Source of the DNA: Streptomyces turgidiscabies Car8
GTDB taxonomy: Bacteria; Actinomycetota; Actinomycetes; Streptomycetales; Streptomycetaceae
Length of the DNA stretch: 64,000 nt
NCBI RefSeq assembly: GCF_000331005.1
Contig: NZ_AEJB01000257.1
Coordinates: forward strand, 1-64,000
Direction of reading: 5' to 3'
The notes beneath the pieces are model-generated. The model was not told the origin of the DNA and did no database searches. It worked only from the letters and a program-made list of their open reading frames with translations. Made by a program: the position numbers and the translations under genes. Every line of letters begins with the position of its first letter. The stretch's first letter is position 1. Below are positions 34,101 to 41,600 of this stretch, piece after piece.

Positions 34101-34376
34101 GCCGGCCTTGTCGAGGGTGACGTACAGCCGGTCGTCGAGTTCCGGGTCCTCCTCCCGCTCGACGCTCACGTCGACGGCGGTGATGCCGGTGACCCGTCGG
34201 CCGCCGTCGACGCGGATGTTCTCGGGGCACAGCCCGTGGGGCGCCTTGCCGAGGAAGGTGACGGTGAGCAGCAGCCCGTCGTCATCGACCTCCACGGCGT
34301 CGACTCCGTTGAGTTGGGCGGCCCTCACCTTGGTGCGCCGGGGAACGGCGACGCTGTGACTTCGGTCCGTGCTCAT
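31155..34376 (-). CDS. Baseplate J-like protein of the contractile injection system
   Basis: The protein has 1073 residues from ATG 34376, which overlaps the gp25 stop by four bases (ATGA); the frame is open further upstream only as a shadow of the gp25 and PAAR genes. About residues 130-230 (DYTARDYDTIRKLLLDRL, ADLGVALVELLAYTGDQIS) and the C-terminal part (RLRAVTADDYADLATALPGVQRA) are diagnostic of baseplate wedge/J proteins. These connect tube, sheath and spike and trigger contraction. A run of five degenerate pentapeptides (VNRQA / VNQQA type, about residues 807-831) interrupts the protein. It is coupled to gp25 upstream and the second baseplate protein downstream. Confidence 0.9.
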   Translation of the reverse strand: MSTDRSHSVAVPRRTKVRAAQLNGVDAVEVDDDGLLLTVTFLGKAPHGLCPENIRVDGGRRVTGITAVDVSVEREEDPELDDRLYVTLDKAGDTSRYRLSVVETDPYDRPGTQPYRGFDQRYHSALFSFRPDRPTPFDSMEDEPYRGAEHAFPAAPVVDYTARDYDTIRKLLLDRLALTTPDRAERNPADLGVALVELLAYTGDQISHQQDAVATEAYLDTARRRVSVRRHVRLIDYAMHDGCTARAYVTVETAGDHTLAPGTFRFASVDVRSLDPHDRPEPGTVVDDRDLADLDERGSVEVFEPVLVADPLELRVAHNAIRLWTWAGEVCVLPKGATAATLRDEWLDPETCRDRQLDLRPGDLLILEEVKGPRTGTRGDADPAHRQAVRLTSVTPALDRIEDQPVLEVTWAAEDALRFPLFLTARAGRDCLPVEDVTLARGNVVLVDHGRSLPGDGLPETFTAPPVPAVVAPCDPPAFGCSDRTEGNPPARLVNSLADRAESGQALTADDIRELFDVLGEAATTRAGLGLERAGQRHERVVPGTAYAQATALRTLLAQSAYPGIAPRFRPVLGRAPIAQAVPFPDPMTVSAGQAERIAAIPGRVRQRLVELWRSARDRDGLADEEIAELAVVYGLKVLERFELRLHPVRALRELLHRNDELLDGKLRRVEILTARARAGAVLDGHIAWEIAHSWGPEYAAGLHPDEPVLRGSATAALTQDPRRALPAVRLEDGDNSWWPRRDLLGSGPRDRHFVGELEDDGRLALRFGDGRHGARPVPGTRLAARYRLGGGSAGNVGAEAINHLVVSHQGVNRQAVNRQAVNQQAVNQQDAPGECPPPVAVVRNPLPAVGGTEAESVELVRQLAPLDLRRTRLRAVTADDYADLATALPGVQRAAAEIRWTGSTQEAHLAIDAYGTGAPPPELLASVAQALEAYRRIGHDLVVGPARHVPLDLALTVCAAPGHQHGQILAELYRVLGTGRLPDGRLGFFHPDALTFGEPVRLSRLVAVAAAVPGVEGVQVTRLRRLFEQDRGEREDGVLRLGPLEIATCDNDPDRPENGLLAISLTPLGGAR
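31886..31960. repeat. Five 15-bp minisatellite units in the baseplate J gene
   Basis: Units start at 31886, 31901, 31916, 31931 and 31946. The first two are identical (CCTGTTGGTTGACGG); the rest diverge progressively. On the minus strand they encode VNQQA/VNRQA-type pentapeptides, so copy-number change stays in frame and lengthens a polar linker. Confidence 0.85.
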
Positions 34377-34783
34377 ACGGCCCGCCCTTCGAAGACGTCG
34401 TCGCGTCGGGTGCCGGTGGCGCGGACGACGTACGAGAGATGCACGCGTACGACGTTGTCCTCGCCGAACACGTCGAGGGCCAGCACGTCGATGAGGTCGC
34501 CGAGCCAGCGCTGCAGCGCGGCCTGCACGGAGAGTTCGAGCGTGCTGATCAGTTCCGGGCTGCTCGGCGCGAAGACGAGTTCGAGGAGTCCGCAGCCGAA
34601 GTCGGGGCGCATCACGCGCTCGCCGGGGCTGGTGAAGAGGAGTTGCTCGACCAGGTCGTGGACGTGCTCGGCGTGACGGGCGTGCGCGGTGCGGCCACGC
34701 CGGTCGGCGCGGAACGGGAACGCGATGTCGCTGCGCGGGCTTGTCGACATGCTGGTGGCGCCGGGGCGGGTCGGGCGGCTCAT
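34373..34783 (-). CDS. gp25-like baseplate wedge protein
   Basis: The protein has 136 residues from ATG 34783, which overlaps the PAAR-like stop by four bases and has AAAGG upstream; the ATG at 34750 is possible. The core DIAFPFRADRRGR, HVHDLVEQLLFTSPGERVMRPDFGCGL and ELVFAP matches the gp25/lysozyme-like wedge family (T4 gp25, Afp9). GERVMRPDFGCGL is the family signature. It nucleates sheath assembly at the baseplate and lies directly before baseplate J, as in most contractile systems. Confidence 0.92.
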   Translation of the reverse strand: MSRPTRPGATSMSTSPRSDIAFPFRADRRGRTAHARHAEHVHDLVEQLLFTSPGERVMRPDFGCGLLELVFAPSSPELISTLELSVQAALQRWLGDLIDVLALDVFGEDNVVRVHLSYVVRATGTRRDDVFEGRAV

Positions 34784-35118
34784 CGGACGGTGACCTTTCG
34801 CTGCGCGGCCTGGACGACGGGCGGTCCCTGTGGGACGAGGCCCGACGTGAAGCACTGGGCCGCGGAGGTGTCGAGCAGCGCGGGTGCGCCGTCGACCAGA
34901 ACGCCGGTGTCGGCGGCGGTCCATCGGACCGAGACACAGGGCGTGGGCACACCGTCGACGGTGTGCGGGCAGCCGGTGACGACGGTGTGGGCGTGCGCGG
35001 CCGTGACGGCGACGGCGCCCGCGACCCGTACGCCGCCGGTGGGTGTGGAGGCGGCGCTGACACGACCGCCGTGCGGGCAGCCGATCACGGCGCTCGCATC
35101 GAGCAGACTCCCGGACAC
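34780..35118 (-). CDS. PAAR-like spike tip protein
   Basis: The protein has 112 residues from GTG 35118, with GGGGGA about seven bases upstream. Two GCPH motifs (residues about 13-16 and 49-52) and short Gly/Val-rich strands resemble PAAR/DUF4280-like tip proteins, in which His and Cys bind a metal at the point of the spike. It lies between the spike and gp25 genes, as Afp10 does. C-terminal Cys and Gln-rich residues show no effector fusion. The exact PAAR subfamily is uncertain. Confidence 0.78.
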   Translation of the reverse strand: MSGSLLDASAVIGCPHGGRVSAASTPTGGVRVAGAVAVTAAHAHTVVTGCPHTVDGVPTPCVSVRWTAADTGVLVDGAPALLDTSAAQCFTSGLVPQGPPVVQAAQRKVTVR

Positions 35119-35136
35119 TTCTTCGTCCCCCGTCTT

Positions 35137-35673
35137 CTATCGCTTCGAGAGCACGGTCAACTGGCCCTCGTTGATGGTCACTTGGTCACCACTCAGCAGG
35201 ACCTCGGCGCCCGCGCCGTTGGCGATGACGATGGCTCCCTGGGTGATGCGGATGTAGGCGCCGCCCTGGGCCTGGAGGAGGATCCCCTGCTCGACGCCGG
35301 GCGTGTCGTTCATGACGAGCTTGTGCGCGAGGGGCGTCTGCACGACGACCGGCTTGTTGGCCGCGTTGGCCTCCAGCTCGCGGCGCGCGTCGGGCGGCAG
35401 TTCGTCGGCGGTGCCCCACCAACAGCCGGTCCAGATCGGGAAACTGGGGTCCCCCTGCTCGAACTCGACCCACACCCCCGCCCCCTCCTTCGGCACCACG
35501 AAGTGGCCGGACTCGGGCCCGGTGAACGGCAGACAGGGCAGCGCCCACGTCGACGGCTCGTCACCGAGGACGTCCGGAACCTCGACGGTGAGTCGTCCGA
35601 TGCGCAGCGGGTCGTTGTTGTCGACGACCCGGCCGCGGAACTTGCCGAGGTAGCGATTGCTGGGTGCCGCCAT
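35137..35673 (-). CDS. Spike protein with gp5/VgrG-type OB fold
   Basis: The protein has 178 residues from ATG 35673, with AGGAGC about eight bases upstream. The N terminus (LGKFRGRVVDNNDPLRIGRLTVEVPDV) and WALPCLPFTG, GVWVEFEQGDPSFPIWTGCWWG are typical of phage baseplate V/gp5 OB domains (Afp8 C-terminal half). The end (QGGAYIRITQGAIVIANGAG) gives short beta-helical needle repeats. With the separate hub gene just upstream it makes a split VgrG, and it would carry the PAAR-like tip. Confidence 0.92.
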   Translation of the reverse strand: MAAPSNRYLGKFRGRVVDNNDPLRIGRLTVEVPDVLGDEPSTWALPCLPFTGPESGHFVVPKEGAGVWVEFEQGDPSFPIWTGCWWGTADELPPDARRELEANAANKPVVVQTPLAHKLVMNDTPGVEQGILLQAQGGAYIRITQGAIVIANGAGAEVLLSGDQVTINEGQLTVLSKR

Positions 35674-35726
35674 GCTGAACTGCTCCTGGTCTGTGGTCTG
35701 TGGTCTGTTACGGGCGGGCGGCCGGG

Positions 35727-36875
35727 TCAGGGCCGGACGTAGTCGCTCTGCGCCTCCAGTCCCTCCCTGGAGAGGGTGAAGTTCTGCTGGTACGAGCCCG
35801 GGCGCAGGTTGTGGGTGACGGACTTGACGAAGTAGTCGCCGTCGTACGCCCGTCCCGAGCCGCGTACGCCGACGAGCTGGCGGGGCTGCAGGATGTAGCC
35901 GTGCCGGTTGACGTCGAGCGAGCCCGAGCCGGAGACGACGTCGGCGGAGACAGCGGCGCGGGCCAGCAACTCGGCCTCCGCCTCCGCCCGTTGCTGTTTG
36001 GCGGTGCCGGTCAGGGTGCGGCGCTTGAGGGCCGGGGTGGGACGTTTGCCCAGCGGCGGGCGCAGGGGGCTGATCGGCGGCTGGGGCAGCAGCGTCGACA
36101 GCCTGGTCCCCGGGTCCTGCCAGCGGGCCTGCGGCTCCTCGCGCGCCGTCCCGTCGTAGGCGAAGGTCAGCTGGTCCACGGTGGAGTTGGAGTCCATGTT
36201 GACGTTGAGGGCGTGCTGCCGGATGCCAAGGCGCACCTCGGGCCCCCAACGGGCGGACGACTGACCGGGGTTGGGCCCGGGCTCCAGATAGAAGGTGTAG
36301 CCGTTGGCGCGGGCGAGTTCGGTGACGTACTGGAGGTCGGTGCCGGTCTGGTAGTGGACGCGAAGGTCCTGGTGCGGTGGCTGGGCGATCTTCTCCGTGT
36401 ACACGTCGGGCCGGATGCCGTAGTCGGAGTACTGGCGCAGGATGGCGAGGACGCGCTCGGAGGGCGCGAGGTTGGGGTAGCGGGCGGTGCGTTCCTCCAG
36501 GTCGAGGAGGAGGGTCAGGTCTTCGCCGGTGAGGGTGAGGGTGGAGTGGCCGGGCTGGTTGCTGGCGCCGACCTCGTGCCGGACGATCAGTCCGTCGAAC
36601 AGCACATCGGGGGTGCCTCTGACGGCGACGGTCACGATGAGGCGGGTCTTGGGGTCGAAGAATCCCTCGGGCAGGAGCCGCCGGCTGATGATGCCGTTCT
36701 TGGTGAGGTCGAAGGCAAGCTGGAATCCGCTGCGTTCACCGGCGGTCGCGGTGATCTGGGCGGACAGCAGGGCCTGGGTGACCTCGGCGGGCACGGGCTG
36801 GACGAGCTTGGGCCCCATGAGAAGCGTGATGTGAACGGGGCCCTGCCCCACGGGCAGATCAAACACGCCGGTCAC
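35727..36875 (-). CDS. Hub protein, phage late-control D / gp27-like
   Basis: The protein has 382 residues from GTG 36875, overlapping the LysM gene by 17 bases. Features such as FDGLIVRHEVGASNQPGHSTLTLTGEDLTLLLDLEER, a DLQYVTELARANGYTFYLEPG segment (recall VgrG: F...LARE.G....Y.) and YDGDYFVKSVTHNLRPGSYQQNFTLSREG identify the gpD/gp27 fold. It forms the trimeric hub between tube and spike. Here hub and spike are separate genes, whereas Afp8/VgrG has them fused. Confidence 0.9.
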   Translation of the reverse strand: MTGVFDLPVGQGPVHITLLMGPKLVQPVPAEVTQALLSAQITATAGERSGFQLAFDLTKNGIISRRLLPEGFFDPKTRLIVTVAVRGTPDVLFDGLIVRHEVGASNQPGHSTLTLTGEDLTLLLDLEERTARYPNLAPSERVLAILRQYSDYGIRPDVYTEKIAQPPHQDLRVHYQTGTDLQYVTELARANGYTFYLEPGPNPGQSSARWGPEVRLGIRQHALNVNMDSNSTVDQLTFAYDGTAREEPQARWQDPGTRLSTLLPQPPISPLRPPLGKRPTPALKRRTLTGTAKQQRAEAEAELLARAAVSADVVSGSGSLDVNRHGYILQPRQLVGVRGSGRAYDGDYFVKSVTHNLRPGSYQQNFTLSREGLEAQSDYVRP

Positions 36876-37221
36876 CTCGCGGGAGCCCGCCGAGGGTGGG
36901 TATGCCGATGACGCGACCGGCTTCTTCGGTCAACTCCCGTGGGTCGAGTACGGGGTTGGCGTCGGCGATCTGCCACCACTGGGCGGGGTCGCCGAAGTAA
37001 CGCTGGGCGAGAAGGTCTGGGCGCTCGCCGGCGCCGACGGTGTGGGGGTGTGTGTCGTCGTGGAGAGGAGGCAGCAACCGCCGCTTGGCGTAACGGACTT
37101 CGGTCCCGTCGGCCTGACGGTGCACCCCGATCTCGGCGTCGTGGTACCGACTGGTGCGCGGATAGGGGTGAGCGCCCGGAATGGCGTCCAGGGCGTTCTC
37201 GTACGGTTCGATGTCGGCCAT
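36859..37221 (-). CDS. LysM-domain tail protein (gp53-like)
   Basis: The protein has 120 residues. After a polar N terminus, HTVGAGERPDLLAQRYFGDPAQWWQIADANPVLDPREL is a LysM motif of the kind found in baseplate proteins (T4 gp53, the C-terminal part of Afp7). It sits between the CIS-tube gene and the hub. In many eCIS loci the CIS-tube domain and LysM are one protein; here they are two genes 11 bp apart. Predicted role: joining tube start to hub or baseplate, not cell-wall binding. Confidence 0.88.
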   Translation of the reverse strand: MADIEPYENALDAIPGAHPYPRTSRYHDAEIGVHRQADGTEVRYAKRRLLPPLHDDTHPHTVGAGERPDLLAQRYFGDPAQWWQIADANPVLDPRELTEEAGRVIGIPTLGGLPRGDRRV

Positions 37222-37232
37222 GGTGGTCTCCC

Positions 37233-37934
37233 TCAGCCCCTTCCACTGAACGCGCCGACGCCGACGCCGATGCCGCCGAGCCCGAGCGCCCCGAGGCTTC
37301 CGCCCCGGGCGGCAGCGGCGAGCTGTTCCTTCTGCGCGAGGTGTGCCATGTACAGGTCGGCACCTCTGTGCCCGGCGGGCAGATCGCTGACGGTGAGGAT
37401 CTTCATGCCGATACCGAGGGAGGCCCGGATCGGATTGAGGTTCACGTCGAACGCGGATTCGTTGACGGACAACTCGGTCAGCCGAACGGGCATGACACGC
37501 TTGCTCCCCCAGGTGAACAGGGTCAACGGCATCTCGATCGGACTGATCTCGATGGTCCCGCTCTGCGCGAGCCGGGCCGCCGCGCGAAGTTGGGCGGTGG
37601 TGGGCTGCACGAGCATTTCGAGGGTGGCGAGTTGGGGGTGGATACCGTCGGGCGCGGCGATCTCGAACTGGTCGGTGGCATCGATCTCGGCGGTGAACTT
37701 CCAGGTCTCCTGCGCGGGCCCCTTGAGCCGCAGAGCCTCGTTCTTGTCCCCACCCCCGGCCCCACCACCACCTCCGGAGTCGGCGCTGTCGCCGGCGGTC
37801 TGGGGGGCGAGGCTGCGCTCCAGGGTGTCCGGGTTGAACTGGAGGACGATGATGCGCTGGGGGGTGCCGGTGTCGGGGTTGACGACGACTATTCCGGAGC
37901 GGATGGGTTTGGGGATGTCTGGGTAGCGGGTCAC
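37233..37934 (-). CDS. CIS-tube-type protein (Afp7 N-terminal-like tube initiator)
   Basis: The protein has 233 residues from GTG 37934, with GGAGAA seven bases upstream; longer in-frame starts run into the HEAT-like gene. The opening SGIVVVNPDTGTPQRIIVLQFNPDTLERSL is the family hallmark (…QFNP..L). KFTAEIDATDQF, ATLEMLVQPT and WGSKRVMPVRLTELSVNESAFD complete the tube-like beta fold. A Gly-rich loop lies near residue 50. The last ~35 residues hold an Ala/Leu-rich helix and a Gly-rich tail. It probably forms the ring between hub and tube. Confidence 0.9.
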   Translation of the reverse strand: MTRYPDIPKPIRSGIVVVNPDTGTPQRIIVLQFNPDTLERSLAPQTAGDSADSGGGGGAGGGDKNEALRLKGPAQETWKFTAEIDATDQFEIAAPDGIHPQLATLEMLVQPTTAQLRAAARLAQSGTIEISPIEMPLTLFTWGSKRVMPVRLTELSVNESAFDVNLNPIRASLGIGMKILTVSDLPAGHRGADLYMAHLAQKEQLAAAARGGSLGALGLGGIGVGVGAFSGRG

Positions 37935-37968
37935 TGCCGTTTCTCCGATCGAATACTGGCTGCGGACG

Positions 37969-38610
37969 TCAAATCCCTTCCACCCTTTGCGAGTCGAAGC
38001 CCGCGAGAACTGCGGCCGCGTCGCCACGCAGCTTCTCCTCCGAGTCGTTCTGCTTAGTGACTTCGAGCAGGGGGCGGTACTGCGGCCAAGGTGAATACGC
38101 TGTGGCCCACACCGCGGCTTCCCGAACCCATTTGTCGGGGCTTGCGAATGCGTCCCTGATCCGGGTGAAGAAGTCCTCGTCGTAACGGTCGGGGGCACCG
38201 AGACCAGCCCGGATCACCGCCCTGGCACGATTCAGTGAGTCTCGGGCCTCATCAATAGACGTCAAGAGCGCCCTGCGCTCCACAGGCATGAGCTCGTAGT
38301 GAATGACACTCAAAACCTGCTTGAACATCTCCCGATTTTCGCTCACCAGTACGATGTACGCGTTGGACGAGACGGGGTCCTCGGTGTAAGTGAGGGAGGT
38401 TCCGGGCCCGATGGCCCAAAGGATCTGACGAACACCGTCCTCGGTGACCTCCTCGACGCGCAGCCATTCCTGCTCCTCGGCAAGTTCCTCCACCGCCTCG
38501 TCCTGTGGCGAGCTGCCCAGGACCAGACGGTCCGACTGATGCTGAGTCGAATTCACGGTCTTACCCCTTGCGGTTGCTGCCCCTGGCATGAAGATGATCG
38601 ACTGAGACAC
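37969..38610 (-). CDS. HEAT-like protein coupled to the DUF4157 gene (candidate immunity protein or chaperone)
   Basis: The protein has 213 residues from GTG 38610, which overlaps the DUF4157 stop by one base (TAGTG); an ATG a few codons later is possible. The N-terminal ~60 residues are acidic (EAVEELAEEQEWLRVEEVTEDG). The middle reads as alpha/beta (SNAYIVLVSENREMF). Residues about 150-210 (SPDKWVREAAVWATA...RGDAAAVLAGF) have the spacing of HEAT repeats. No known family was recognised. Hand-counted 60-base lines give about 47-68% G+C, below the locus average. Tight coupling to the effector-like C terminus suggests a partner made with it. It is not an eCIS core gene. Confidence 0.75.
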   Translation of the reverse strand: MSQSIIFMPGAATARGKTVNSTQHQSDRLVLGSSPQDEAVEELAEEQEWLRVEEVTEDGVRQILWAIGPGTSLTYTEDPVSSNAYIVLVSENREMFKQVLSVIHYELMPVERRALLTSIDEARDSLNRARAVIRAGLGAPDRYDEDFFTRIRDAFASPDKWVREAAVWATAYSPWPQYRPLLEVTKQNDSEEKLRGDAAAVLAGFDSQRVEGI

Positions 38611-41600
38611 TATGACATCCCATAGACCCTCCGTATCCGCGCCCTTATCTGCTCGAAGATCTGCTGCTCTATCTTCTGAGCGTCCTGCTCCGTGTCCACA
38701 GTCAGGTTGCCGGTGTACCTGATCCATTGCTGGATGGCCCGGATTTCACGATCCATCATCTCTCTGCCAAACCTTCCGCCGGGACCCTGCTCGGTTCCCC
38801 TTCCCTGCCCCGCACGCCCGAGATACCGGTTCAGTTGGTTGGCAGCGGGGACAGCACCACCCCTGTACGCCGTATTACCGCGCCTGTTCGTGTACTCCTC
38901 CCGAGTCAGCGCCATAGGCATGCCTGTCAGCGCATCCGCGAAGTTCTGTCCGGCTTGGGCCGACTGGAACGTCATGGCGGCGGTGGCCACGGCAGACGGG
39001 TTCCGGTGACCTTCCTGTACAACCGTCAGCACGGCCAGGAAGGAGGCGATTTCACTGTTCTCACGACTCGCGCGTTTACCCCGGAGATACTTGATGACAT
39101 CGCGCGCGACGGACTCTCCTTGACCGCTGGCTTCGACCACCTTGCCGATCGTTTCATAGTCGAGCTGATCCCTCACTTCCTTGCCGCCCCGCAACATCTT
39201 CACAATTTTATTGGTGAGCGATTTCCCGAACGCACCCTGCTGCCGGGCCACACCAGCGCGTTCGAACTCCACGCCGGTCACCGAACCGTTCACTTCGAGG
39301 GGAGCAGGCTGGTCCGCGAAAGCCAGAATTTCTTTCTTGCCGGGACCCGCGAAACTCATCTTGCGAGCAAAGGAGAGGACTGCGGGCATCCTGACTCGCG
39401 TAGGGATGGAATAGGTGGGAATTTCCCGAGTGTTCCCCTGCTCATCTCGTGAACCGGCTGTCGGCTCCATCTCTCTGATGCGACCAGAGGTTCCTCTCGT
39501 CGAGTTCTCCTCCACGATCTCCTCAGAGATGCGACGCAGTTCGATCAGCAGGCGATCCCGATCCACCTCGACACCGTCCTGGACCTGAACCTGAGGATTC
39601 AGCCTGGCGTCGATCGTGAAGCGGCCAGCGCCCGACCGGGCCAAGCCGGTGAGCCGATACCAGACGCGCATAGCTGCGAGGGCAGCCCGCAGAGGAGCGT
39701 CAGGGACTCCCCGCTTGAGCAAGGCAGTCACACGAGGCCGGAGACGCGCGACGATCTTCGCAAGCCGTGCCTCCTTCGACTCCTTGGACTTCTCCTCCTT
39801 CTTCCGCCGGTCCTGGGCCCGCCTCTTCTGCTCCTGCTGGCGCCTCTTGTCGTCGCGCAGCCGGTCCTTCTTCTTTCTGAAGGCGTCCCGCAGCTTCGAC
39901 GCGCCGCTCTTCAGCGCCTTGCCGACCTTGGTCTTCTTCAGCTTGTTGCCGAGGGTCTTGGCCGCGTTGCCGACCTTCTTCAGGGCGGACTTGACCGCCC
40001 CCTTGGCCTTCGCGAGGGCCTTGCCCGCCGGAGACTTGGGCTTCCTCGGCTTGGTCGGCTTGGGGCCCTCGATCTCCTTCTTCTTCTTGGCGGCGGGATC
40101 GGGGGACTTGTCCTTCGACGGAGACTGATCCTTCTCCCTGGCCGGGCTCTGGTCCCTGTCAGGCGTCCTGTCCTTCGACGGATCCTGGTCCGGAGCCCTG
40201 TCCTTGGCCGGCCCCGCCGTCCCGTCCTTCGGCTTCGCCGCCGCAGGCTCCTGCTTCGCAGGCCCCTTGGGCGTAGCCATGTCCTTCGGCTTCACCGGGG
40301 ACTTCGGACCCGGTGAAGGCGCCCCCTTCGGCCTCGGCGCGACCGCCGGTTCACGCACCTTCTGCGTAGCGTTCCGCAGCGCCCCCCGCGCCTTGTTGAC
40401 CGCCGAACCCGCCGCCGACCGTGCTCCCTTGCCGGTCCTCTTCAGGCCGTCCATGATCTTCTGGGACATGGCCTTGAGCCGCTTGCCCACTCCCTTCGTC
40501 GCCGAAGAGAGCCTGATCATCAGGAAGTTGGCGATGAAGTCGAGCAGGGCCACCACCCCCGCCGCGACCGCCTCCGCGAACAGGCACGCCGCCGGGCCCG
40601 CCTTCACCGCCTTCAGGTAGGCCCAGAACTTCGAGAAGGCCGACAGGATCGAGCTGATGCTCTGCCAGGCCGCCATCAGGCCCTGGACGATCGTGAGGAT
40701 CGCACCCGCCGCCGGGACGATCATCGAGACGACCTTCTCGATCACCAGCGACGCGATCATCATCGGCAGGGACGCGATGATCGCGTCCCACGCCATCCTG
40801 CCGATCTGCTTGAGTGAGACACAGCCCTTGACCAGGACGTCGACGACCGCCTTGCCTAGGCCCAGGATGCCCTCGACCTTGGTGTCGAACCACCGTTTGA
40901 CGCCCACCTTGATGGCGCCCCACAGATGGTCCGAGATGCCGGTCTTGGCCGAGCTGCCCGCCTTCGAGATCCAGCCGCCCGGGTCGGGGGCGATGTCCGC
41001 CACCAGGGCCGCGAACTTGCCCAGCGCCTCGATCGCCGCCTGGGCGAACTTGATCGCGCCCTCGATGATGGACTGGAAGGCCTTGATGGCCGCCTTGACC
41101 CCGGCTTCCAGTACGTCCAGCAGCGCGTTCAACCCTGCTGCCAGCGCGTCGAGCAGCGCGTTGACGGCCTTCTTCAGGCCGTCCGCCAACTCGTTGACCT
41201 TCGCGATGGCGGCGTCCCGCATGCCTTCGATCGCATCGCGGAACCTGTCGCGCAGTTCCGGGAACGCCGCGAGCAGCACATCGCCGATCGCGATCAGGAC
41301 GTCGGCGAGCGCGTTGATCGCCGCGACGGCCAGATCGCGGACGAAGTCGATCGCCGCGTTGGCCCACTCCTTGAACTTGTCGATGATGCCGTTGACGAGG
41401 GCGCGAGCGGCCTCGAAGACCTTCGTGACCGCTTCGAGCAGGCCCTTGAAGAAGTCGCCCACCTTGTCGGCGACCCAGCCGAGGAAGCCGCCGGACGGCT
41501 TCTTCTCCGCCTTCTTCTTCTCGGCCTCCTTCTCGGCGTTCTCGCGCTCGGTGTCGATCTGCGCGTTGTCCCTGTCCTTGCGCTCGCCGACCTCCTTGTC

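Noticed and set aside
31404..34676. 1090-codon plus-strand frame opposite the baseplate J gene
   Set aside because: No ribosome-binding site or domain; baseplate J and gp25 signatures are on the minus strand.
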